Below, in pieces: positions 43,481 to 51,931 of a stretch of 52,014 bases of DNA; position 1 is the first letter of the stretch; each line of letters opens with the position of its first letter. The stretch comes from Vulcanimicrobiota bacterium (GTDB taxonomy: Bacteria > Vulcanimicrobiota > JAJTBE01). The position numbers were made by a program, and so were the translations under genes. Under the pieces are notes generated by a model. It was given only the letters and a program-made list of their open reading frames with translations. It searched no databases and was not told the origin of the DNA. Location of the stretch: positions 1 through 52,014 of the forward strand of contig JAIORV010000129.1 of the NCBI GenBank assembly GCA_021107945.1, written 5' to 3'.

Positions 43481-46400
43481 TTATTCCACTTCGAGCTTCA
43501 CAGGCTCTGCAACGGCTTTTACATCGGGATTGTAATACAGATATGCGTTGCTGTCGGGAGTTTTTATCTTCATCGGGAATCTTGCCCGCAGGCGGTATTT
43601 GAATTTGAGCGTCTCGCCCTCCTTCACATCATCGGTATAAACCAGGATCTGTCTTGATGTCGTTGTGTATTTTGCAAACACCTTGTTTACATACTGATCC
43701 AGATCTGATCTTACAAGGTCAAATCCGGGAGGAATTCCCAGGTCGATCATCACATTGTTCATGACTTTTGTTGTGTTATTCCTGACAAATACAGTGGCGG
43801 TTATGGTCTCGTCCTCCTGGAGCTTCGTGCGGTCATACTTTATGGTTATCGTGAGGGGCTCCTTCGCACGATCCACCTTGACCCAGGGCATATAATATTT
43901 GCCGACAACCTGGTAATAACAGATGCCCTTGCCGGTTATGGATATCTTCACATCATTCTTGCCCTTTTTCGTTACCTTGCCGAAGTCCGCCTGGTTATAG
44001 ACATCGTAGTTGTTGGAATTGATTCTGAACTCCTCGGTCTGTTTTCCGTTGACCGTTATTTTCACCTTTGCGTCTATCTTCTCCGTTGCCCTTTCCTGCG
44101 CCATAATCAGGGCTTTCATTGCAAGCATGGTGCTCTGGGTGGAATACCATGTGCCGTGGGGATCCTTTGCTTTTATAAGGTAATTCACGGCTTTTGACGC
44201 TATGCCGGCATCGCCGGGCGATTTCAATAAGGCCATTGTCGCAAGCGCAGTGCATTCGATATTGGCAACATTACCATAAGAGCGCATTACAGTGGGCTTT
44301 TTCGTTCCCCAATATGCCATGTCATTATCTATGGTCGCCTTATCTTTGAGCCTCTGTAAAACCTTCTGTGTCATCGGGTTGCCGGGTTGAATTTTAGTCA
44401 GGATATTTCCCAAAAGGGCAAGTAAATACGGGTCCTCAATCTGTCCGGCTTGTCCCTTCAGGTAATCTATCGCCTTGTTCAGGCCTCCGCCCTTGTAGCC
44501 TGATTCTGTAAGCGCCCAGGCAATATATGCGGTGGACCTCATATTTCCCCAGGAGCCGTCGGGTTTTTGCTGACTCATCAGCCAATTCTGGGAGCGGGAG
44601 GTCACATTTTCGTCAACATCCCAAACCTTCGACATGTCACGGAATTCCATGATTCCCATTGCGGTCAGGTTGACATTTGCGGGCGATTTTCCATACATAG
44701 AGAATCCGCCGCCCTGAACCTCGAACGAGAGAAGTCTCTGGTAGCCGGTGTTTATGTAACTCTCCGCCTTCATTTGTAGTTCAGGGGTGATTTTCTTTGT
44801 CTTTTTCATATATTCAAGGACAAGCACATTTGGGTAAGTGGCGGCGGTTGTCTGCTCGAAACATCCGTGAGGCATACGGAATATCTTGTCAAGTCCCTCC
44901 ACAACCTGGGTGAGTATTACCGGGTAGAGTCTGACGAGGATTTTTGAAGCTCCCGGTATTGATTTATCGGGAATTTCCATATAGACAGTCTCTTCCTGCT
45001 CCACACTTCCCGATTTACTCTTTATGAACATCCTGCCGTTGGGGAGGACATCGATTCGTCTTCTTATGGCATCGCTGAGCTTGCTGCCCTTTCCGTGGAC
45101 AGTGAAAGTATAATTGCCGATTTGTGTTACCTTTATCCTGAAATGAACCGCTTTCACATCGCCGGGATTCATTGTTATGGTTTTTATGGGCTTATCCATC
45201 AGCTTGAACCATTTCTCCGATGTATCAACGGTAAGCTTGACTGTCTGTTTTTCTTTCAGGTAGTTATAGACGGCGATGGGGACATCCACCTCGTCATTCT
45301 GCGTCAACGATACGGGGAAATCTATGTCAATAAAGAAGTCCTGGAATACCTTTATCGCCGTTGTGATGTTCCCCATCTGACCTTTCAGCGAGTTGGCAAA
45401 AGCTGAGAGCCTCCAGGATGTGATGGAGTCCGCCATTTTAACTTCGATCTCGGCGTTCCCTTTATCATCTGTTATCACCTGCGGATTCGTATAGAGCGTT
45501 TCAGGGAAATACTCACGGATTCTGACAGGCGCACCGGCTTTCTTCTTGGGCGATTCACCCTTTCTTTCTTTCATTGCATCTACTTTTAGTCTTTTTGTGA
45601 CCTTAAACTTCGCATAATCCATACTATCGGGTGCTGCCCCTGATATCGTTCTCATTTCTGATCTCAATAATGCGGGCCTCCCCTGCGGTCTTAATTTTCC
45701 AAACGCCTGGCCTATCCGGGTGAAATCCATATCGTCTTTTGTATCCTTCTTGCCGTCGGGCCCCATTGTGAAGATTTGCGGAGGCATGTTCTTTCCTTTT
45801 GGCTCTTTAAGGTAGAATTTGTTGCCCCAGGGATCGAGCATTCCTTCTTTCTTAATGAATTTCTCTTTCACAAGAACATTGAAATTATATGAAGACGGAT
45901 AGAATCTGTGCTTTCTGTAGTGCTCATAAAGAGCATTCTGAATCTTCTGCATCTTCTGAACGCATTCTTTCAGATTTTCAGTTTGACTGTCCAGGTTAAT
46001 CGTGAATTTCTCAGGTGACGGAAGCTTCGCCAGAACAATCTCCTCGATTATGTTCTTATCTCTTGATGCCTTATCATCAGCAAGGACTATATCTCTTGCC
46101 GTCATTCCTCTTATCTCGTATTTGGGATCCATAAATTGCTTCTGCAACAGGAAGTACGCTTTCTCCAGTCCGGGTCTCATCTGTCCCATCGCAAAAACGG
46201 CCTCGTCCACGATATCGACCCCCAGAGCGGCGGCGAGGGGTTTTCCATTCTTACCCTTCACATTCAGCTTTATCTTCGCATTCTCTCCGGGTTTGTATTG
46301 TTTTTTATCGAGTGTAGTCGTTATCGCCAGATCGTCCGCGTTTTTTATGAATATGTTTTTGGTGTCACGGATAAAATTATTGTTGTCTGTGAGTCTGTAG

Positions 46401-48133
46401 GCGTGTGCGGTTACCATTCCCGCCATATCGGGAGTCGCCTCGATTGAGAAGGCTTGTACCGAGCCTGATAACATAACAGCGTGGGTTGATATGATCTGGT
46501 TGTTTTTTATGAAATCGATATAGCATGATCCCTGTCCCTGCGTGCTTAATATGTCAAACTTTAACGATTCTCCCACCTTATAGACGGCCTTCTCCGCTCT
46601 CAGGATAATATTATCTTTCTTGTATGTGGTGGGCAGGTATATCGTCGTCTTTAATCTCTGACCGTCGGGCGTGTATGCGTCAATTCTTACGGGAATTCCC
46701 AACGGCCGAGAGGGGGCCCTTCCGGGTCTCGGTATTCCAACTCTTACTTTCCTTGAACTCGGAGGTTCTTCAGACAGCGTCTTTTTTTGGAGGTTCATAA
46801 CCCGTCTCGGGATAATAGAATGCTGCAAAGAGGGCTTTATCTTAAATATGCCGACCCCGGCCTTGTCAGTTACTACATTATACTTCTCGTTCGAAATCTC
46901 CAGGTTGACTGTCGCCGCTACAGGCGATCCGTCAGGATAACTTGCCAGAACATATACCCGGTTTTCTATCCCGGGCTTTAATTTACCCGATTCGGGGAAA
47001 AGCTCGACTTTGAGAGGATTGTTTGATATCGGAATTGACCTGTAAGTCCTCTCCTTGTGTCCCGCGGTGTCCCTTACGGCAACCTCCATCAATACGCTTG
47101 CCTGTCCCTTTTCAAGTGGAGTGCCGGTAATCGTGTCGGGAATCTTCATCTCGAACTTAAAATCTCCGTTCTTGTCTGTAACTCCTTTCGCTGTTGCAAC
47201 GGTTCTCGTCGCCACATCGAAAATATTAAGCCTGGCGTTAACCTTTCCGCCTGATACGGGCTTCCCGAAGAAGTAGTCGGCCTGAATCTCTCCCTTCAAT
47301 GTTTCGCCGGGTGAGTAAAATTTGCGATCCTTCTTGAATACAACTTTGAACTTTGGAAGTACATATTTCTTCACGACAACAGCCCTTGATGCCGTCTCTT
47401 TGTCTATAATAGCTTTTACCTTGTATGTGCCCATGTTGACCTCGTCGGCAAGCTCGAAAATTCCGCTTGCAACGCCAAATCTCGAGGTCTTCCCGGCATT
47501 CTTGTAAACCTTGTTTCCTTTTGAATCAAGTATCTCAATCGTTACATCCTTTTCCGATAATGGCTTCAGATCCGGAATGTTCAGCGCAAGAACCCGGATA
47601 TTTATTTTCTGCCCCGGCTGATACATGGGCTTGTCAACAGTGATGTGTATTTTGAAGCTCTTCTTTATATTGATATTCGTGTTGATTGATATATGCTTGT
47701 CTTTTGTACCGGTTACAACCGCCAATTTACAGGTTCCCTCTTTATCTGCCGGTATCCTGAAACTTGCATCCAGGGAGCCGTTCTTGCCGGTTTTACCTGA
47801 GAAAACAATCTTCCTTTTTGCCTGCTTTTCCTCTGAAAGAAAAATACTCACCGGCACGTTTTCGATAGGATTCTGTGTCTTGGGATTATATGTGATAATC
47901 CTGAGTCCACCGACACTGCCCGCCAGAAGATTTGAATTACCCAGAATCTTAACCTCGTAATATGGAAGTTTTCCCGTTGTCGTCTGAGTAAGATCAACAA
48001 TAGGGGAGGAAACAGCGGGAATCTTTGGCCGGTCATCCTCCACCGACGGTTCTTTCTTCTGAGTGCAGTTCATAAAGAAAATAAGCATCAGCGCAATTGA
48101 AAGTAAAATCATTATAGTCCTGGTTCTTTTCAT
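43481..48133 (-). CDS. Alpha-2-macroglobulin family lipoprotein with GspG-like insertion
   Basis: This 1550-residue protein is a bacterial alpha-2-macroglobulin, a protease trap acting at the envelope. A signal segment ends at Cys23 (FFMNC, a degenerate lipobox). Macroglobulin beta domains follow (MYQPGQKINIRVLALNI near 165; KPGENAKIKLNVKGKNGKP). Residues about 718-803 resemble the C-terminal part of a type II secretion major pseudopilin: YPSSYNFNVLVKEKF, LDPWGNKFYLKEP and FTMGPDGKKDTKDDM. The A2M block ETLYTNPQVITDDKGNAEI then SITSWRLSAFA follows, and the thioester motif GCFEQT has Cys1091 and Gln1094. The last 450 residues are the thioester and receptor-type domains. AGAGGTG precedes the ATG. 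No penicillin-binding protein 1C gene is adjacent in the window. Confidence 0.92.
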   Translation of the reverse strand: MKRTRTIMILLSIALMLIFFMNCTQKKEPSVEDDRPKIPAVSSPIVDLTQTTTGKLPYYEVKILGNSNLLAGSVGGLRIITYNPKTQNPIENVPVSIFLSEEKQAKRKIVFSGKTGKNGSLDASFRIPADKEGTCKLAVVTGTKDKHISINTNINIKKSFKIHITVDKPMYQPGQKINIRVLALNIPDLKPLSEKDVTIEILDSKGNKVYKNAGKTSRFGVASGIFELADEVNMGTYKVKAIIDKETASRAVVVKKYVLPKFKVVFKKDRKFYSPGETLKGEIQADYFFGKPVSGGKVNARLNIFDVATRTVATAKGVTDKNGDFKFEMKIPDTITGTPLEKGQASVLMEVAVRDTAGHKERTYRSIPISNNPLKVELFPESGKLKPGIENRVYVLASYPDGSPVAATVNLEISNEKYNVVTDKAGVGIFKIKPSLQHSIIPRRVMNLQKKTLSEEPPSSRKVRVGIPRPGRAPSRPLGIPVRIDAYTPDGQRLKTTIYLPTTYKKDNIILRAEKAVYKVGESLKFDILSTQGQGSCYIDFIKNNQIISTHAVMLSGSVQAFSIEATPDMAGMVTAHAYRLTDNNNFIRDTKNIFIKNADDLAITTTLDKKQYKPGENAKIKLNVKGKNGKPLAAALGVDIVDEAVFAMGQMRPGLEKAYFLLQKQFMDPKYEIRGMTARDIVLADDKASRDKNIIEEIVLAKLPSPEKFTINLDSQTENLKECVQKMQKIQNALYEHYRKHRFYPSSYNFNVLVKEKFIKKEGMLDPWGNKFYLKEPKGKNMPPQIFTMGPDGKKDTKDDMDFTRIGQAFGKLRPQGRPALLRSEMRTISGAAPDSMDYAKFKVTKRLKVDAMKERKGESPKKKAGAPVRIREYFPETLYTNPQVITDDKGNAEIEVKMADSITSWRLSAFANSLKGQMGNITTAIKVFQDFFIDIDFPVSLTQNDEVDVPIAVYNYLKEKQTVKLTVDTSEKWFKLMDKPIKTITMNPGDVKAVHFRIKVTQIGNYTFTVHGKGSKLSDAIRRRIDVLPNGRMFIKSKSGSVEQEETVYMEIPDKSIPGASKILVRLYPVILTQVVEGLDKIFRMPHGCFEQTTAATYPNVLVLEYMKKTKKITPELQMKAESYINTGYQRLLSFEVQGGGFSMYGKSPANVNLTAMGIMEFRDMSKVWDVDENVTSRSQNWLMSQQKPDGSWGNMRSTAYIAWALTESGYKGGGLNKAIDYLKGQAGQIEDPYLLALLGNILTKIQPGNPMTQKVLQRLKDKATIDNDMAYWGTKKPTVMRSYGNVANIECTALATMALLKSPGDAGIASKAVNYLIKAKDPHGTWYSTQSTMLAMKALIMAQERATEKIDAKVKITVNGKQTEEFRINSNNYDVYNQADFGKVTKKGKNDVKISITGKGICYYQVVGKYYMPWVKVDRAKEPLTITIKYDRTKLQEDETITATVFVRNNTTKVMNNVMIDLGIPPGFDLVRSDLDQYVNKVFAKYTTTSRQILVYTDDVKEGETLKFKYRLRARFPMKIKTPDSNAYLYYNPDVKAVAEPVKLEVE

Positions 48134-49071
48134 TTCTCACACCTCTGTCATTTTTGTAGGTTTGGCATCCTGCCGGCTAACTGTCTGTTTTTGTTACATC
48201 AATGAATACAGGAGTCTTGTATGTTTATTCCCTGATATCCTTAGAATTCGACAAGCTCGGTGGTTTCCTCTGCCTGCCCTGAGCTTATTTCTAATCTTTG
48301 ATGATCTTTTTAAGACAACACCCGATTTTAATCGGGTGGTAAGTCGAAGCCCTAAACACTGGGTGTTTAACCGTTTTAACGGTTTACCGGTTCTTTCTCA
48401 CCCACAGTTTTATACCACCTTTTCCATCATTTGAATGAAGCTTTTCCTATTTATTCTTATTCCCGATACACCGTTAATCTTCAGAATCTGGAAGCCTCTG
48501 AAGAGGCTGAGACGGCGTGGCTAAACCATTCGCCATCCCACAATAAATTGTGGTGTTGTCTTAAAACCAATTGTTGCCTTATTGTCAATGTTACTCTAAA
48601 TATCACATCCATTTCCATGGAAATGTATATAAAGATAAGAACTTGTTTCAGGTTTTCTGTTTCAAAGTTACCATTGTCAAGTTTTTTCATAATAGTACTT
48701 CTCAGTACTGTCCAATAAAAGATTAATCTTGACTTTGCTGACATTGATAAAAAAAGATATCTTCATTGTTTGTGAAATAATTGGGCAAATTTGGATAGAA
48801 CTTATTGGAGATAGCTTAAGCTGTATTCACAAAATAATGTCTTGTTATTTGGGCGGCGGGACGCCACCCCCACCATAATAACAATGTTGGTAGCTGCGGC
48901 GTCTCGCCGCAGATCAAATTGGATAGAATATATTTGAAGATAACTAAATAGAAAAATCGGGGTTGGGAAATCCCTTATGCCAATGGGAGTAAAAGTTTAG
49001 CCAAAAGGTAAAATTGAGGAAATAGAGAAATTTACGGCATAATATAAATTAAAGATGAAAGGATGAAAAAT
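48134..49071. repeat. Intergenic composite repeat copy A3 and BIME-like repeat
   Basis: Bases 48295-48650 are the fullest copy of the composite palindromic repeat (partners near 45-240 inverted and 3085-3365 direct). They contain CCCGATTTTAATCGGG, AACCGTTTTAACGGTT, GCCTCTGAAGAGGC and CCACAATAAATTGTGG. Bases 48841-48918 are the double hairpin shared with 19321-19398. A GGGGTTGGGAAATCCC string (about 48959-48974) resembles one at 2382-2396. No gene is seen in these 938 bp. Confidence 0.75.
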
Positions 49072-49548
49072 ATGAAAAAAATTCTGAGCATTGCTGTCAT
49101 TATCGTTTTGTTGGGACTTCTCACATCGGTTCCCGTTCAATCCAGTAAGAACGTAAAGGCAAAGGTTACGCTTACTAATGGAAAAGTTTATGAAATGAAT
49201 TCTCTCTACACACAGAAAAAAGGAGCAAGACCTTCTCAACTTCTGCCATGTTATGTTGACGGTCCTGTTCCCATGAAGATTCACCTTTCAAAATTCAGCA
49301 CTATTATAAGCATGGAAGGTCATGATATGAATGTTTATAAAGACAGGTTGAGCAAGGAGTTCAGGGGATTCAACTTCCGTAAATATGTTGTAACAAGGAC
49401 ATGTTTTCGGGATGATTCCCGGGAGCGTGAGTACCTTGTCCTGTTTCGCAAAAACTTATTTATCGGCGGCACAGTCAAAAAGAAAGACGGCACACAGGAG
49501 CGCATGGTATTTCCTGTTTATAATATCGCGTTCATCATGTTCCTTTGA
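49072..49548 (+). CDS. Small exported hypothetical protein
   Basis: The 158-residue protein starts with a classic signal peptide (MKKILSIAVIIVLLGLL, cleavage near VQSS). I do not recognise the mature part. KAKVTLTNGKVYEMNSLYTQ and VRF-like beta strands suggest a small beta-rich domain, and VTLTNGKVY resembles openings seen in proteins that respond to a target sequence, but that is only an impression. Two cysteines (LLPCYVDG, RTCFRDD) could form a disulfide. I prefer the ATG at 49072 over 49063 because AAAGG is then 9 bases upstream. Confidence 0.7.
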   Translation: MKKILSIAVIIVLLGLLTSVPVQSSKNVKAKVTLTNGKVYEMNSLYTQKKGARPSQLLPCYVDGPVPMKIHLSKFSTIISMEGHDMNVYKDRLSKEFRGFNFRKYVVTRTCFRDDSREREYLVLFRKNLFIGGTVKKKDGTQERMVFPVYNIAFIMFL

Positions 49549-49603
49549 TTTTCCTGACGAGAACCGGGTATAGCTAAAAAGAAGAAAAGGGGACATGTCT
49601 TTC

Positions 49604-50788
49604 TTATTTTATACAATCAGACACAGAGAATTTGTCGTGATATGAATTCATATTGTTAAATCTTTGATACACTAGTTTCCTGAAGTCCAATTCGACCGGA
49701 AGATCCAGATCTTTATTCACCTCATGTAGAACAGCATGCAACTTCTGTCTTTGCTCACTTGAGAATGGAGCAGGCTTGAAATAGCACAGAGATATGTGCA
49801 TTCGAAGCCAATTGTCCAGGTTGACCACTTTATCGAATTGGTTGCGCAGGTTCATAATTGTTCGATAATCTTTTTCCGTCGCGGGCAGAAACCCTATAGA
49901 AACAGTCGCATCAGGACAAACAAGGGAAGGCTTCAATTTTACTACTGCCTGGTCCGGATGTTTTTTGAAATAGCCTGCTAATTCCTCAAATATCTTGTGG
50001 CAATTTGCCTTGTTTCCCTGCATTTTATCTTCAAGCTTATCAGTTTTATCCGGAGCATTGTCCAGGTCGTGGATGGTTATGTGAAAAGTTGCCGGGTCAA
50101 GTGGTTTTGCAAACACATCCGGCACAGCTTCGATAACTCTCTTTTGAACTGCGGTGGCAAGGGCGGTTTCTTTCTTCCCGGTCCGCACAACGACTGTATC
50201 ACCCCAGAAGGGAGTGAGTTTCCCGGCACCATCTACTTTCTCCTTCAAGCCCTCCGGATCATGCCAGCAGACATCGGGAGACTTCAGGGCGTCAATTGAG
50301 GATAATTGCTCTTTCCTCACGGTATCGGAGTACTCTTCGAAAGGAGTTTCAATACCTTTTAATCTTGCCGGGACGGTCAGATCTATGTCATCTGCGTCCA
50401 CTTGCGGAGTACTTTCACTTTTTAGAGGTTTGGAAGAAGGTTCGTGAGATTCAAATATCCCATCATAGAGCTTCCCAATTTCTCTGTCATTATCCCCGGC
50501 GTCCAACTCTCTGAAGAATGTGGCATCTTTCTCGATCTGCTTCTCCTCAATCACTGGAACTGGTTTCTTCGAAGTGGAAAATGCGGGCGGAAGATTTGCT
50601 CCATCCGTTTTTTTACTTAAAGAGAGCTTACTTTCATTTATATGGGGAAGTCTATCCCTGATATTTTCCGAACTTATTGAAGCTTCAACTTCCTCCGGTG
50701 CACTTCGTGATTTTTTGTTTTCTCCAATTTTCTTTGCGGATATATTGAAGGATAAGGACTTGTTTCCTGCCGGATTTATTTCTGTCAT
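49604..50788 (-). CDS. 2H-phosphoesterase-like protein with long disordered N-terminus
   Basis: The 394-residue protein has a Ser/Lys/Glu-rich, probably disordered first 165 residues. It then has a domain with two H-x-T/S-x motifs 95 residues apart: FHITIHDL (His236) and MHISLCYF (His331). That is the signature of 2H phosphoesterases (LigT, cyclic phosphodiesterase, AKAP7), which open cyclic phosphates or cleave 2'-5' bonds. The subfamily is not clear. No signal peptide is present. AGGAGG lies 9 bases before the ATG. It is convergent with the small exported protein gene. A 30-bp direct repeat flanks the gene (49525-49554 and 51078-51107, 27 of 30). Confidence 0.72.
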   Translation of the reverse strand: MTEINPAGNKSLSFNISAKKIGENKKSRSAPEEVEASISSENIRDRLPHINESKLSLSKKTDGANLPPAFSTSKKPVPVIEEKQIEKDATFFRELDAGDNDREIGKLYDGIFESHEPSSKPLKSESTPQVDADDIDLTVPARLKGIETPFEEYSDTVRKEQLSSIDALKSPDVCWHDPEGLKEKVDGAGKLTPFWGDTVVVRTGKKETALATAVQKRVIEAVPDVFAKPLDPATFHITIHDLDNAPDKTDKLEDKMQGNKANCHKIFEELAGYFKKHPDQAVVKLKPSLVCPDATVSIGFLPATEKDYRTIMNLRNQFDKVVNLDNWLRMHISLCYFKPAPFSSEQRQKLHAVLHEVNKDLDLPVELDFRKLVYQRFNNMNSYHDKFSVSDCIK

Positions 50789-51087
50789 TTTATGAGCCTC
50801 CTGAGCCGGACAAGCTATAGCCGGAAAAATTTCTTTTATTAGGAAACCGGGAATTTATGAAAGCAGGTTATTAATAGATATGACCTGATCTTCATTTTCA
50901 TATTAGCCCTTTTCCGGATTCCTTTTTTCAATACAAGAGAAGGGACGAGCCGGGTTGTTTCAGATCGAAACAACAATAAAACACGGGAGTATATCTATAG
51001 ATTCAAATTGAATAATTCTCTGATTGATTGTTTATTTCCTTTCAGTTTATGAAAGAAACATAAAGAGAAGAAAGAAGATAGCGTTCA
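50789..51087. other. Gap with short palindrome upstream of the 2H gene
   Basis: GTTGTTTC (50954-50961), loop AGATC, GAAACAAC (50967-50974) is a perfect 8-bp inverted repeat 166 bp upstream of the 2H gene start; it could be an operator or a hairpin. CTTTCAGTTTATGAAAG lies near 51039-51055. No gene. Confidence 0.4.
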
Positions 51088-51876
51088 TCATGTTCCTTTA
51101 ATCTTCCAGTATTTTCTCTTCATCCCGTCTTCAGGCTCCTCGAACCTTGACCATTTATAACCCCGGTTTTCCAATACCCGGTGTTGCTTGTTATCCTTGT
51201 CATTATTACCGGGGCATAATATAACCGTCCCACCGGTTTTTGTCACCCTCTCCATCTCGGCAATCTCTTTCTCCGGGTGCTCCCCGAATACATGCCCACC
51301 CATTGTTATATCGGCAAATTCGTCTGGAAACGGTATTCCCGTGACAATTCCATCAACAGTGTAAAAATTCGAACATCCCTTCTCATTTGCCTTTTTCTTC
51401 ATATATCTTCGAAGGTTCTCAACAGGCTCAACAGCAAATACAACCTTCGCTAGAGACGCAACTATAAACGAGAGCCTGCCTGTCCCGGCTCCCACATCTA
51501 TAACGATTTTATCACGGAAATCTGTTGTCGATAGTAATTCTTCCGAATCCCAACCCAGGAAAGGCTGATTGTCATATATGGAAGGATCTATCGCGTACGC
51601 GAGGAGATCATTTATCGTCCCGAGTATTTTCCGCTCCGCCATGTATATCTCATCTTCTCCGGGCGTCCCCACATCAATTAGAGACACTTTATCAAGCCAG
51701 ACTTTAACATCGGGGCATTTATTACGGAGAAACCACTCCACGGCAGGATTTGCTTTCAATGCAATGGCTAATTCCCTGTCGGGAAGCCATCCCGGAAGCC
51801 AGCTTATCTGCACCCTCTCCAGGAGAAGTAAGTAGTTGAAAGATAAATTGTTTGTGTCTATCCAGTCAAGAGACAT
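51088..51876 (-). CDS. Class I SAM-dependent methyltransferase
   Basis: The 262-residue protein has a standard methyltransferase core in its second half: motif I IVIDVGAGTGRLSFIVA (124-140), the acid in VFAVEPVE, then VDGIVTGIPFPDEFADITMG and VTKTGGTVILCPGN, as in UbiE/COQ5-type small-molecule or protein methyltransferases. The first 120 residues are helical and may set the substrate. The start is the ATG at 51876, with GGGAGG 6 bases upstream; the in-frame TTG at 51894 is rejected. Its 3' end overlaps a direct repeat shared with 49525. The acceptor is unknown. Confidence 0.88.
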   Translation of the reverse strand: MSLDWIDTNNLSFNYLLLLERVQISWLPGWLPDRELAIALKANPAVEWFLRNKCPDVKVWLDKVSLIDVGTPGEDEIYMAERKILGTINDLLAYAIDPSIYDNQPFLGWDSEELLSTTDFRDKIVIDVGAGTGRLSFIVASLAKVVFAVEPVENLRRYMKKKANEKGCSNFYTVDGIVTGIPFPDEFADITMGGHVFGEHPEKEIAEMERVTKTGGTVILCPGNNDKDNKQHRVLENRGYKWSRFEEPEDGMKRKYWKIKGT

Positions 51877-51931
51877 ATTTTTCCTCCCAATCAATTTTTT
51901 CTGCCGATTTGTCTATTTTCCTTTTATTCTT

